This document shows, piece by piece, positions 53,207 through 62,152 of a stretch of DNA of 64,000 bases. The notes beneath the pieces are model-generated. The model did no database searches, was not told the DNA's origin, and worked only from the letters and a program-made list of their open reading frames with translations. Positions within the stretch are counted from its first letter, which is position 1. Each line of letters starts with the position of its first letter. Source of the stretch: Betaproteobacteria bacterium (GTDB taxonomy: Bacteria; Pseudomonadota; Gammaproteobacteria; Burkholderiales; Eutrophovitaceae); assembly GCA_020354125.1 (NCBI GenBank), contig CP070643.1:2929773-2993772 (forward strand), written 5' to 3'. The position numbers and the translations under genes are program-made.

Positions 53207-54520
53207 ATGCCAAATGATCGTTCGCCGGTCCCACGGCTGGTGACTTCCCTGCCTGGCCCCAAAGCCAAGGCATTGATTGATGGCGATGAGAGATACACAT
53301 CGCCATCGTACACGCGTCCATATCCGCTGGCCGCCCATCGAGGTTTCGGTGCCGTTATCGAAGATGTCGACGGTAATCGGTTTCTCGATTTTACCGCTGG
53401 CATTGCGGTGTGCTCCACCGGCCATTGTCACCCGGAGGTCGTTGCGGCGATAAAGACCCAGGCGGACACGCTGCTGCACATGTCGGGGACCGATTTCTAC
53501 TACGCGCCGCAGCGCGATCTTGCACAAAAGCTTGCCGAGATCACGCCCGGCAGCGACGCCAAGCGTGTTTTTCTGACCAATTCTGGCGCAGAGTCGGTCG
53601 AAGCGGCGTTCAAACTCGCGCGTTTCCATACCGGCCGCAAGCACGTCATTGCGTTCTCGGGTGCGTTTCATGGCAGAACGATGGGCGCGCTATCGCTGAC
53701 AAGCAGCAAAGCCGTTCAGCGTGCTGGCTTTGGCCCGTTGATTCCGGGTGTCAGGCATGTTGATTTTCCAAACCCCTGGCGTGGTCCCAGCGTTGATGAC
53801 TGCCTGCGGCAGATCGAGAAGATCTTTCACCATATTGTGCCGGCTAACGAGGTCGCCGCTTTCTTCGTTGAACCGATTCAGGGCGAGGGCGGCTACATCG
53901 TACCGCCGCCCGATTTCCACCCCCGGCTGAAAAAGCTCGCCGAGCACCACGGCATCTGCTACGCCGTCGACGAGATTCAGGCCGGCATGGGCCGAACTGG
54001 CCGTCTGTTTGCCATTGAACACTGGAACGTTGTGCCCGATATCGTCTGCCTGGCAAAGGGCCTTGCGTCGGGAATGCCATTGGGCGCAATCGTAGCGCGG
54101 GCTGACCTAATGGACTGGCCGCCCGGATCGCATGGCACGACGTTCGGCGGCAACCCGCTGTGTTGCGTCGCGGCCCTCGAGACAATCAGGTTGCTCGAGG
54201 GTGGGCTCGTTGCAAACGCGGCCCGGACCGGCGATTACCTGCGCAAGCGGCTGGCCGAGCTCACCGATCGATTTGAAGTGATTGGCGACGTGCGCGGTCT
54301 CGGCTTGATGGTCGGCGTCGAACTGGTGCGCGACCGCGCCTCCAAGGAGCCCGCACCGCTACAGCGCGATCGATTGATTGAGCACTGCTTCCGGAAAGGC
54401 CTGTTGCTGCTCGGCTGCGGCGAGAACACGGTGCGCTTTTGCCCACCTTTGGTCGTCGGCGAAATGGAGATTGATACCGCGGTTTCGATATTTGCGGACG
54501 CGTTGACCCAGATTCAGTAA
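53207..54520 (+). CDS. Class III PLP aminotransferase (GabT/lysine-type)
   Basis: A 437-residue omega-aminotransferase. Cofactor features: TNSGAESVEAAFKLAR, FHGRTMGALSLT, DEIQAGMGRTG (D255) and the Schiff-base K284 in CLAKGLASGMP. Family members move an omega-amino group from GABA, ornithine, diaminobutyrate or lysine to 2-oxoglutarate. The next gene is an ALDH7 family enzyme only 40 bases away, which makes a lysine-epsilon (or diaminobutyrate) catabolic pair likely. The ATG start is preferred to a TTG at 53183 that abuts its GAGG. Confidence 0.9.
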   Translation: MPNDRSPVPRLVTSLPGPKAKALIDGDERYTSPSYTRPYPLAAHRGFGAVIEDVDGNRFLDFTAGIAVCSTGHCHPEVVAAIKTQADTLLHMSGTDFYYAPQRDLAQKLAEITPGSDAKRVFLTNSGAESVEAAFKLARFHTGRKHVIAFSGAFHGRTMGALSLTSSKAVQRAGFGPLIPGVRHVDFPNPWRGPSVDDCLRQIEKIFHHIVPANEVAAFFVEPIQGEGGYIVPPPDFHPRLKKLAEHHGICYAVDEIQAGMGRTGRLFAIEHWNVVPDIVCLAKGLASGMPLGAIVARADLMDWPPGSHGTTFGGNPLCCVAALETIRLLEGGLVANAARTGDYLRKRLAELTDRFEVIGDVRGLGLMVGVELVRDRASKEPAPLQRDRLIEHCFRKGLLLLGCGENTVRFCPPLVVGEMEIDTAVSIFADALTQIQ

Positions 54521-54560
54521 CGTCTGATCCTGCGATACGCTGGTTTTTTGGGAGCGAGCG

Positions 54561-56093
54561 ATGTTCAACCAGGTGCTCAAGCGCTTAGGAATCGGGGCAG
54601 ACAATAGCGGTGTTTGCGGCAGCGGGTGGTTGGAGCGGCCGGGTGGCGCCGAGCTGGTATCACTGAATCCTTCTACTGGCGAGCCGATCGCGCGCGTCAA
54701 GACCGCAGCGCGCGCCGATTACGACAACGTGATCGAGGACGCCCAGGCTTCATTCAAGCGATGGCGATTGATGCCGCCGCCGGCGCGCGGTGAAGTCATC
54801 CGCCAGTTCGGGCTCGCACTGCGTGAGCACAAAGCCGATCTCGGCATGTTGGTCACACTCGAGGCCGGCAAGATTCGCTCAGAGGGTGAAGGCGAAGTAC
54901 AGGAAATGATTGACATGTGCGATTTCGCCACCGGACTCTCACGGCAGCTTTATGGTCTGACGATTGCGAGCGAGCGACCCCATCACCGGCTCATCGAACA
55001 GTGGCACCCGCTTGGCCCGATCGGCGTCATCACCGCATTTAACTTTCCCGTTGCCGTATGGGCGTGGAACGCGACGCTTGCCGCCGTTTGCGGAGATACG
55101 GTGATCTGGAAGCCGTCACCGCAAACGCCTCTGACTGCGATTGCCGTACAGAAAATTGCCAACAAGGTGTTTGCCGAGCATGAACTTAGCGGCATCTTCA
55201 GCTTGTGCATCGACAAAACCACCGAGGCCGGCCGATGGATGGCCAAGGATCGACGGCTACCGTTGATCTCCGCGACTGGCAGTTGCGCCATGGGCCGTGT
55301 CGTTTCGGCGACTGTTGCTGGCAGGCTTGGACGCAGTTTGCTTGAGCTCGGAGGCAATAACGCCATGATCGTGACCGAATCGGCCGATCTCGACATGGCA
55401 CTGCGCGCCGTGGTGTTTGCCGCTGTGGGTACGGCGGGCCAACGCTGCACGACCTTGCGGCGTCTGTTTATGCACGAATCTGTGGCTGACCGATTCATCG
55501 AACGGTTGGTCAGGGCTTATCGCAGTCTGGTAATTGGTGAACCATGGCAGGACGACGTGCTCGTCGGGCCGCTGATTAGCGCCGCTGCACGTGAGCGCAT
55601 GGTCGAGGCGCTCGACAACGTACGGCAGCAGGGCGGTGAGGTGCTGTGCGGAGGAAAGACACGCGAGGGGCCGGGTTATTTTGTCGAGCCCACGATCGTA
55701 CGGGGGAAGGCAAGTATGCCGATCGTGGCACAAGAAACCTTCGCGCCGATCCTGTACGTCATGGCCTATCGCCAGCTCGACGAGGCTATTGCCGCACACA
55801 ACACGGTTGATCAAGGTCTGTCGTCTGCCATCTTTACCAACCAGCTCGTGGAAGCAGAGCGGTTTCTTTCGCCCGCCGGTAGCGACTGTGGCATCGCCAA
55901 TGTCAATGTCGGAACCTCTGGCGCGGAGATCGGTGGTGCTTTCGGCGGTGAGAAAGACACCGGCGGTGGCCGCGAAGCGGGCAGTGATGCCTGGAAAGCC
56001 TACATGCGGCGGCAAACCTGCACGATCAATTACGGTACCGAGCTGCCTCTTGCCCAAGGTGTGCGTTTCGATGTTCAAAGCACACGCCAGTAA
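54561..56093 (+). CDS. amaB: ALDH7-family aldehyde dehydrogenase (piperideine-6-carboxylate dehydrogenase type)
   Basis: A 510-residue NAD-dependent aldehyde dehydrogenase. The catalytic Cys lies in GTAGQRCTTLRR and the Glu in LLELGGNN; the ending GGEKDTGGGREAGSDAWKAYMRRQT is characteristic of ALDH7/AmaB, which oxidises aminoadipate semialdehyde. GGGAGCGAGCG precedes the ATG. With the preceding aminotransferase it fits lysine degradation to 2-aminoadipate; the exact substrate is inference. Confidence 0.9.
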   Translation: MFNQVLKRLGIGADNSGVCGSGWLERPGGAELVSLNPSTGEPIARVKTAARADYDNVIEDAQASFKRWRLMPPPARGEVIRQFGLALREHKADLGMLVTLEAGKIRSEGEGEVQEMIDMCDFATGLSRQLYGLTIASERPHHRLIEQWHPLGPIGVITAFNFPVAVWAWNATLAAVCGDTVIWKPSPQTPLTAIAVQKIANKVFAEHELSGIFSLCIDKTTEAGRWMAKDRRLPLISATGSCAMGRVVSATVAGRLGRSLLELGGNNAMIVTESADLDMALRAVVFAAVGTAGQRCTTLRRLFMHESVADRFIERLVRAYRSLVIGEPWQDDVLVGPLISAAARERMVEALDNVRQQGGEVLCGGKTREGPGYFVEPTIVRGKASMPIVAQETFAPILYVMAYRQLDEAIAAHNTVDQGLSSAIFTNQLVEAERFLSPAGSDCGIANVNVGTSGAEIGGAFGGEKDTGGGREAGSDAWKAYMRRQTCTINYGTELPLAQGVRFDVQSTRQ

Positions 56094-56109
56094 GGGCAGT
56101 AGCCATCCA

Positions 56110-58149
56110 CTACTCCGGTGCGACCTCTACCATCGCGTCGAAGCCGGCTTGCCCGGCCGGGAACTCAAAATGATCAACCGCAGCGTCTGGCAACACCGCA
56201 GCCCCTGACGTCAGCCTGTTGAGGTCCGGCCAGCCGTCGCGCATCCATACGGTACCAGCCGGAATGCGTTCGGTGACGTGAGCACGTGCCTTGAGTTCGC
56301 CGCGTTCATTGAATATCCGGATGGCGGCGCCGTCGGCGAGGTTTCGTGATTCGGCATCGCCTGGTGAAATCCATAACGTCGGCTCCGTCTCTCGCTTGGC
56401 AAGCATCGGCAGCACCTGACCGTTGTTATAGAAACCATGAAAGTGCGCCATCGTCCGCCCCTGGGTGAGTGCCAGCGAGTAGGTTTGAGTGTCCGATGCT
56501 GACACCGGGGATTCAATGTATATAGGTAAAGGGGGCAGACCGAGACTCTCTGCCTGCTCTGAGAAAAACTCGATCTTGCGTGATGGTGTATCGAACTCCA
56601 ATGTTGGATTGGCGACGTGCGAGATGTCGAGTGCACGGATGCCACCTTCTGTACGCAGCGCCGCCACCGTCGCATGGCCGGTGCAGGGATGGTCGAGGAC
56701 TGCATTGATCATTGCTTCTTCTGAAGCCCACGGATTGAAACCATCCAGGCCGAGACGCTCAGCCAGCTCGGTGATGAGCGAGTAGAGCGAACGCGTTTCG
56801 CCGCGTGGTCGAAGTGCCTGTTCCATCAGGTAGAGGTGTGTGTGGGTCATCTTGCATCCCAGTTCCTCAAGCCAAGCGGTTGCCGGCAGCACGATGTCGG
56901 CGAAGCGCCGGGCGGTTTCGTTCAGGAACAGGTCATAGCTGACGACAAGTTTTGTTCTTTCAAGACCTTTAGCGATTTCGTCAGCATTGGCATACGAGGA
57001 GAGCATGTTGGTCCCCATCAACAACAGCGTTTCGATCCGGCCGTCACGCAACGCGGTAGTCACGGCGGACATCTGGTTGGGGATGGTTTGTGCGCGCTCC
57101 CTGCGCTCCGGTTCGATGATGCTGCCCAGCCCACGGCCATGCGCCCCACTTCCATGGCGCGGGCCGAAACCGCCGCCGGCGATTCCGACGTTAGCGGTGA
57201 GCCCCGGCAGGCAAGCGATGGCGCGGCTCGCTTGCCAACCATTGGCCCCTTTGTGCATTGAACTGCCGCCCAGCACGATCATGGCCGGTCGCGACTGCGC
57301 GTATCTTCGCGCCAGTCTGGCGATGCGTTCAGCCTCGATCCCGGTGATGCCGGCCGCCCACTCTGGCGTGTAATGCCTGACTTGTTGGGCAAGTTGTTCG
57401 AAGCCGACAGTGTGTTTGGCAACGAAGGCCGGGTCATGCAAGTTTTCTTGGCAGATGACGTGAATCATCGCCAGTGCCAGCGCCGTGTCACTGCCCGGGC
57501 GGATGATCAGTACCTCGTCCGATTTGGCAGCGGCTTCTGTTTTGCGAACGTCGATGGTTACGATGTAGGCGCCGCGTTTCTTCGCGGCGAGTAGGTGGCG
57601 CGCCGTATTCGGTTGGCTTGTCAAGTTGGCTGCCCATAGCAGGATGAACTCGGAATGCTCACCCATGTCTTCTTTGGTGTTGGTCTCGAGCATGCCGGTC
57701 AGTCCGAGACCAAACGCTCCCAGACCCCAGCAGATCATCGCCGGATTCCAGAAATGGCTGCCGTGATAATTTGCGAAGCGTGCCAGTAATTGCGCGCTGA
57801 TGCGTGTGCCGTAATTAGTCGTGAACGTACCGTGCCCCGGCCAGATGCCTACAGTTGACGGGTTTTGCATGCCGGCAAGCATACGGTCCAACACTTCGTC
57901 CCAAGTCGCGCGCCGCAGTTTGTCGCCACGGCGATCGCGGACCAGGGGGTACAGAAGGCGGGCGGGATTGTCGATCACTTCACGCGACGCTTGGCCGCGG
58001 ACGCACAGGAAACCCTGACTGTCCGGGTTGTCCTTGTCGCCTTTCACCGCCACCAGTTTGCCGTCTTGCACCTCAGCCAGCATGCCGCACAGCGTTGGAT
58101 GGCAGTTCATCGGGCACATGGTGCGGATGGTGGTCGATGGGGACGCCAC
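56110..58149 (-). CDS. Molybdopterin oxidoreductase (DMSO reductase superfamily)
   Basis: A 679-residue molybdoenzyme. The 4Fe-4S site is C12-x3-C16-x4-C21-x27-C49. C140, in NPAMICWG, sits where formate dehydrogenases have their Mo-ligating Cys or Sec. MGD-binding segments include GGSSMHKGANGW and VGIAGGGFGPRHGSGAHG, and the C-terminal part ends with the DUF-type dinucleotide domain (SPGDAESRNLADGAAIRI). No Tat signal, so it is cytoplasmic. No partner subunit is adjacent. It converges with the ALDH gene with only 16 bases between. Confidence 0.9.
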   Translation of the reverse strand: MASPSTTIRTMCPMNCHPTLCGMLAEVQDGKLVAVKGDKDNPDSQGFLCVRGQASREVIDNPARLLYPLVRDRRGDKLRRATWDEVLDRMLAGMQNPSTVGIWPGHGTFTTNYGTRISAQLLARFANYHGSHFWNPAMICWGLGAFGLGLTGMLETNTKEDMGEHSEFILLWAANLTSQPNTARHLLAAKKRGAYIVTIDVRKTEAAAKSDEVLIIRPGSDTALALAMIHVICQENLHDPAFVAKHTVGFEQLAQQVRHYTPEWAAGITGIEAERIARLARRYAQSRPAMIVLGGSSMHKGANGWQASRAIACLPGLTANVGIAGGGFGPRHGSGAHGRGLGSIIEPERRERAQTIPNQMSAVTTALRDGRIETLLLMGTNMLSSYANADEIAKGLERTKLVVSYDLFLNETARRFADIVLPATAWLEELGCKMTHTHLYLMEQALRPRGETRSLYSLITELAERLGLDGFNPWASEEAMINAVLDHPCTGHATVAALRTEGGIRALDISHVANPTLEFDTPSRKIEFFSEQAESLGLPPLPIYIESPVSASDTQTYSLALTQGRTMAHFHGFYNNGQVLPMLAKRETEPTLWISPGDAESRNLADGAAIRIFNERGELKARAHVTERIPAGTVWMRDGWPDLNRLTSGAAVLPDAAVDHFEFPAGQAGFDAMVEVAPE

Positions 58150-58223
58150 TTCAGTAGCTTTCTGTCGAGATTGGGCGGTGTGCTTTCAAATCATCATAGC
58201 AAAGGGATATGGGGGTTTGGGCT

Positions 58224-58313
58224 GAGGCGTGCAGGGCCTCCACGAGGAAGAAGTAACAGAGTTACGAGGTGCGTACTCATTCGCGGGAAGGTCGCGAGTC
58301 TTCTTGTGGAGGC
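58224..58313. repeat. Direct repeat, left copy
   Basis: Starts gaggcgtgcagggcctcc and ends tcttgtggaggc; 90 bases. The right copy at 58363-58450 (88 bases) differs at only a few positions, mostly near the far end. Confidence 0.95.
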
Positions 58314-58322
58314 ACGACGGAA

Positions 58323-58357
58323 GGGAGGAGCAGGGGCCCCGCTTGCGGGGATGCGAC
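58323..58357 (+). repeat. REP-like palindrome between the direct repeats
   Basis: gggaggagcaggggcc leads into the hairpin ccccgc / gcgggg (58337-58350), then atgcgac. It shares its first 16 bases with 31477-31492. Confidence 0.8.
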
Positions 58358-58362
58358 CCCTG

Positions 58363-58450
58363 GAGGCGTGCAGGGCCTCCACGAGGAAGAAGTAACAGAG
58401 TTACGAGGTGCGTGCTCATTCGCGGAAGGTTGCGAGTCTATTGTGGAGGC
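58363..58450. repeat. Direct repeat, right copy
   Basis: 88 bases, nearly identical to 58224-58313; see that entry. Confidence 0.95.
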
Positions 58451-58541
58451 CGAGGCGACCAAGTCGCCAGTGACGGGTGACCTGTGACATGTGACGAGAG
58501 GGTGGGTTAGTCTCTCGTTCCCCAACAAGGAAACAAGAAAA

Positions 58542-59513
58542 ATGAAATTCGTAGTCATTGGCGCCGGCGCGCTTGGTTCGATCTATGCCGCTTACCTTGC
58601 TCGCGGCCGAAATCAGGTTTCACTGATTGCCCGTGGTGAGCGTGCCACAGCACTCGCGAAACACGGCATTGCTGTCACGGGACGAGACTCGTTTTCAGTC
58701 GCGTGCGACATCGTGACGCAACCCGAAACACTGCGCGAAACCGATGTCCTCATCGTGGCCATGAAGACCTATGACACCGAAAAAGCCCTGGCACCGCTTC
58801 GCGATCTCAAGCTGATGTGCGCCTTGTCGGTGCAAAACGGTGTCCTGAAGAACGAACTGCTCAGCGATGTCTTTGGACCTCAGGCCACGCTCGGCGCAGT
58901 GAGCATGATTGGCGGGGATGTTCTTCCTGCCGAAGGTGATCTGCCGGGTGCGGTGCGCTACAACATGGCCGGCCCGACCATCATCGGCGAACCTGGGGGT
59001 GGCGAGTCGGCGCGGGTACAAGAAATCGTTAATGCTTTCATTCAATCCGGCCTCAACGCGCAAGCCTCGGACGATATCACTTCGGTCGAATGGTCAAAGT
59101 TCGTTGGTTGGTCCGGCTTCAGTACTTTGGCAATACTGACGCGCCTGCCCACATGGCGCTTCATGACTGATGCCGATACCGCTCTGATTGCGGCCCGCGT
59201 GATGCGCGAGACAGCGCAAGTCGCGATCCATCATGGCGTCAAGTTGCCGGACAGCGGATTCAGCAGCCGGGAATTCATCAACGCGACCGAGACGGACGCC
59301 GTCAAGGCGGTCCAGGCATACGGCGAAACCATGAAAGAAAAAGCTCCCGCGTTTCGTCAGTCGATCCTGCAGGACGCAGATCGCAACCGACGTCTCGAAG
59401 TCGACGAAACACTGGACTTCACACTGAAGCTGGCAGCTAAGTATGGCGTACCTACACCGACGCTGGATCTGTGCTGTCGAGTGCTCAGAGCGATATCGCG
59501 CGCAAACGGCTAG
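58542..59513 (+). CDS. Ketopantoate reductase-like protein
   Basis: A 323-residue reductase-fold protein. The Rossmann motif is VVIGAGALGSIYAA, and the C-terminal helical domain contains EWSKFVGWSGFSTLAIL, the equivalent of the catalytic K-x3-N-x4 region; the Asn is replaced in this stretch. Family members reduce ketopantoate with NADPH; paralogues are common, so panE function is not certain. The ATG at 58542 follows AAGGAAAC. Confidence 0.82.
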   Translation: MKFVVIGAGALGSIYAAYLARGRNQVSLIARGERATALAKHGIAVTGRDSFSVACDIVTQPETLRETDVLIVAMKTYDTEKALAPLRDLKLMCALSVQNGVLKNELLSDVFGPQATLGAVSMIGGDVLPAEGDLPGAVRYNMAGPTIIGEPGGGESARVQEIVNAFIQSGLNAQASDDITSVEWSKFVGWSGFSTLAILTRLPTWRFMTDADTALIAARVMRETAQVAIHHGVKLPDSGFSSREFINATETDAVKAVQAYGETMKEKAPAFRQSILQDADRNRRLEVDETLDFTLKLAAKYGVPTPTLDLCCRVLRAISRANG

Positions 59514-59929
59514 TCGTTTTCCAGCCCGTTGGCAATCAACTCCTTGTAACCGCCATTAACCACTGGGACAACCGTGTAACCGAGTTTTTGCATCGCTTCG
59601 ACGACGTACGATGCCCGGCCCCCAGATACGCAATAGGTGACAACCGGAATCGAGCGATCGGGTATCATCTCTGCCACCTTCTGTGCTACTTCGTCGTGCG
59701 GAATGTGTACCGCGCCTTTGACGCGACCCATCAACCACTCCAGCGTGCTTCGCACATCGAGAAAAATCACCTCTTGCTGTAATGATGCCGCTTCTCTCGG
59801 AGACAGGTACTGCTGCTTTGCGAGATCCAGCGCCTCAGCTTGGAAGGGCAGGGTGAAGGCGAGAATGACGAGGGCCCCGACGCATCTAAGTATCTTCATT
59901 TTGTATGGCCAACCGGTTAACCTTTGCAT
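59510..59929 (-). CDS. Exported single-domain rhodanese
   Basis: A 139-residue periplasmic rhodanese. The signal peptide runs to about FQAEA. The catalytic cysteine C100 lies in TYCVSGGRAS, a short active loop. The start at 59929 is preferred because AGAAGGAGT is seven bases upstream; a longer open frame on this strand reaches 60529 but overlaps the Tat-exported hydrolase gene antisense and is a shadow. It could deliver sulfane sulfur in the periplasm. It overlaps the reductase gene end by four bases. Confidence 0.85.
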   Translation of the reverse strand: MQRLTGWPYKMKILRCVGALVILAFTLPFQAEALDLAKQQYLSPREAASLQQEVIFLDVRSTLEWLMGRVKGAVHIPHDEVAQKVAEMIPDRSIPVVTYCVSGGRASYVVEAMQKLGYTVVPVVNGGYKELIANGLEND

Positions 59930-60019
59930 GATATTACTCCTTCTGCCATATAGTTGCGCGATCTCGCACTTAGATGTCGCACGTACTTGAGCGAGCCAAT
60001 AAATTGCAGGGAGGTCTGA

Positions 60020-60901
60020 ATGCACGCCATCACTCAACTGGAGATCGACCATCAAGTCTTCGACCTGTACGACGAGTATTGCCACGGTGATATCGATCGA
60101 CGCGAGTTCCTGAAACGCGCAGCAGCATTGGGTGCAGCGGGTCTGGCAATGGCCCAGGCACTGTTGCCGCAGTACGCGCGCGCGCAAACCGTGTCGTTCA
60201 ACGATGAACGGATCAAGGCGAGTTACGTGACCTTTTCGTCGCCCGGTGGGAACTCGGGAAGGATGCGTGGCTACCTGGTAAAGCCGAGAGGCAAAGGGCC
60301 ATTTTCTGCCGTGCTGGTCATTCACGAGAACCGTGGCCTCAATCCGTACATCAAGGACGTCGCCCGCCGTGCGGCGGTAGAGGGTTTTCTTGCACTCGCG
60401 CCCGATGGTCTCTATCCGCTCGGTGGTTATCCCGGCAATGACGACGATGGCCGCGCAATGCAAAAGAAGCTCGATCAGGGACAACTCAGAATCGACATGC
60501 TCAACAGTGCGCGATACGTCAAATCGCATAAGCTGTCGACGGGCAAGCTTGGTGTGACCGGTTTTTGCTGGGGCGGCGGCACAACGAACTACCTCGCCAC
60601 CGTGATGGGGGACGAGCTACAGGCAGCGGTTCCATTTTATGGTGCTGCGGCGGAAACGAAAGCGGTATCGAAGATCAAGTCGCCGCTGCTGATCCACTAT
60701 GCTGAGGATGACGCGCGTGTGAATTCCATGTGGCCAACCTTTGAGCAAGCGCTAAAGGCGGCGAGTGTTTCGTACGAAATGCACGTCTACCCGGGTACCC
60801 GGCATGGCTTTCACAACAATTCGACGCCACGCTACGACCGAGCCGCGGCGAAGCTTGCGTGGGAACGGACCATTGCATTCTTTCGCCAGCATCTGGCCTG
60901 A
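60020..60901 (+). CDS. Tat-exported dienelactone hydrolase-like enzyme
   Basis: A 293-residue alpha/beta hydrolase of the dienelactone hydrolase family, with nucleophile Cys in GFCWGGG and the late Asp and His in AEDDARVN and GTRHGFHNN. The N-terminal extension carries RREFLKR followed by a hydrophobic stretch ending YARA, a twin-arginine signal set about 26 residues in. Such paralogues often act on unrelated cyclic esters. GGGAGG precedes the ATG. Divergent from the rhodanese. Confidence 0.88.
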   Translation: MHAITQLEIDHQVFDLYDEYCHGDIDRREFLKRAAALGAAGLAMAQALLPQYARAQTVSFNDERIKASYVTFSSPGGNSGRMRGYLVKPRGKGPFSAVLVIHENRGLNPYIKDVARRAAVEGFLALAPDGLYPLGGYPGNDDDGRAMQKKLDQGQLRIDMLNSARYVKSHKLSTGKLGVTGFCWGGGTTNYLATVMGDELQAAVPFYGAAAETKAVSKIKSPLLIHYAEDDARVNSMWPTFEQALKAASVSYEMHVYPGTRHGFHNNSTPRYDRAAAKLAWERTIAFFRQHLA

Positions 60902-60926
60902 ATCATCGCGTCCCGGACGCCTCAGC

Positions 60927-61712
60927 CTACATGTCGTAGGTCCGGCGCAAGCCACCGTAGGAGTGCCACGAGCTGGTCACCAGCCAGCCGCAATCAACCG
61001 GAAGATTCGCGCCGGTGATTGCCGCGGCGTCGGGACCTGCAAGAAACGCAACGGCGCGCGCCACCTCCACTGTTTCGACCATTCGTCCCAGCGCGTTATT
61101 GCGTTCAAGTGTCGCTACATCGCGCTCGCCTTTGTCTATGGCGGCCTGCAGGGCAGGCGTACGGGTGTGACCGGGTGACACGGCGTTGACACGTATGCCA
61201 GCTGGCCCCCATTCGGCAGCCAGACACTCGGTTATAGAGACGACAGCGGCCTTGGCCGGAGCATACGCATGCAAGGGGACAGAACGCGATGCAACGATCG
61301 ATGCGATGTTGACAATGCTGCCGTTGCGACGCGTAGCCATGTGTTTGCCGAACACCACTGAAGTCAGATAAGTGCCGCGCTGATCGACGCTGATGACGTT
61401 GTCCCAGGTCGCCATTGGAAGTTCATCGGGCGGTAGCGGCTGCTGCAACACGCCGGCGCTATTGACCAGCACACTGACCGGGCCAACTTCTTCTTCTATT
61501 TGTTGAGCGCAACGCTCGACAGCCTCGTCATCGGTGACATCGACGACGAAACTTCTGCCATTCACAGCTCTCGCGATAGTGTGCACGCGCTCGTCGCGAT
61601 CGAGTGCGACGACTTGTGCGCCGCGCGCGGCTAACTCACGACAGCAGGCCTCGCCGATACCGCTAGCGCCACCGGTGACGACCGCTACGTCTAATGAAGT
61701 CGTTGTAGGCAT
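60927..61712 (-). CDS. Short-chain dehydrogenase/reductase
   Basis: A 261-residue classical SDR. The cofactor motif is TGGASGIG (from residue 13), a DRDER-type acidic residue marks NAD preference, and the catalytic Ser and YAPAK are both visible (INASIVASRSVPLHAYAPAK). Substrate unknown. It converges with the hydrolase with 25 bases between. Confidence 0.9.
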   Translation of the reverse strand: MPTTTSLDVAVVTGGASGIGEACCRELAARGAQVVALDRDERVHTIARAVNGRSFVVDVTDDEAVERCAQQIEEEVGPVSVLVNSAGVLQQPLPPDELPMATWDNVISVDQRGTYLTSVVFGKHMATRRNGSIVNIASIVASRSVPLHAYAPAKAAVVSITECLAAEWGPAGIRVNAVSPGHTRTPALQAAIDKGERDVATLERNNALGRMVETVEVARAVAFLAGPDAAAITGANLPVDCGWLVTSSWHSYGGLRRTYDM

Positions 61713-61927
61713 TGCGTTCTCCTATCTTTCTGCGTATATGGCTTCGAATCCGAACCGACTGAAGCGCCACGCCGGCATTGATTACAGGCTGCATTCTACT
61801 GAGACTGTGGCGACAGGGTGAATATCCACTTAGCATTTTGGGTGTTTCTTCTCGCACGACACCGCGATTGAGCGGCGCCCGCGTTCAATCTAATATAGTG
61901 ATTCTTATCCCGTTGGGAGAGACTGAT

Positions 61928-62152
61928 ATGCACACTCTGGAACTGGCGCAGGTCGGCAATTCGGTGGGCATCGTTCTTCCCGAGGAAGTTCTGACGCGAT
62001 TGAAGCTCAAGAAGGGTGCAAAAGTTTTTGTCACTGAAACTCCGGAAGGGATTGCATTGACGCGTTACGACGAGGAGCTCGAAAAACAATTGAGCGCCGG
62101 CCGTGAGCTGATGCAGCAATATCACGAAACATTTGAGCAACTCGCAAAATGA
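61928..62152 (+). CDS. AbrB/MazE-type antitoxin
   Basis: A 74-residue antitoxin. The swapped-hairpin DNA-binding domain occupies residues 4-45 (VGNSVGIVLPEEVLTRLKLKKGAKVFV), and the C-terminal helix (LEKQLSAGRELMQQYHETFEQLAK) should neutralise the toxin. The stop overlaps the toxin start as ATGA. Family members repress their own promoter; a short inverted stretch is not obvious. GGGAGAG lies before the ATG. Confidence 0.87.
   Translation: MHTLELAQVGNSVGIVLPEEVLTRLKLKKGAKVFVTETPEGIALTRYDEELEKQLSAGRELMQQYHETFEQLAK

Noticed and set aside
59900..60529. Long N-terminal extension of the rhodanese frame
   Set aside because: The extension overlaps the Tat hydrolase on the other strand; the ATG at 59929 has a strong ribosome site and gives a proper signal peptide.
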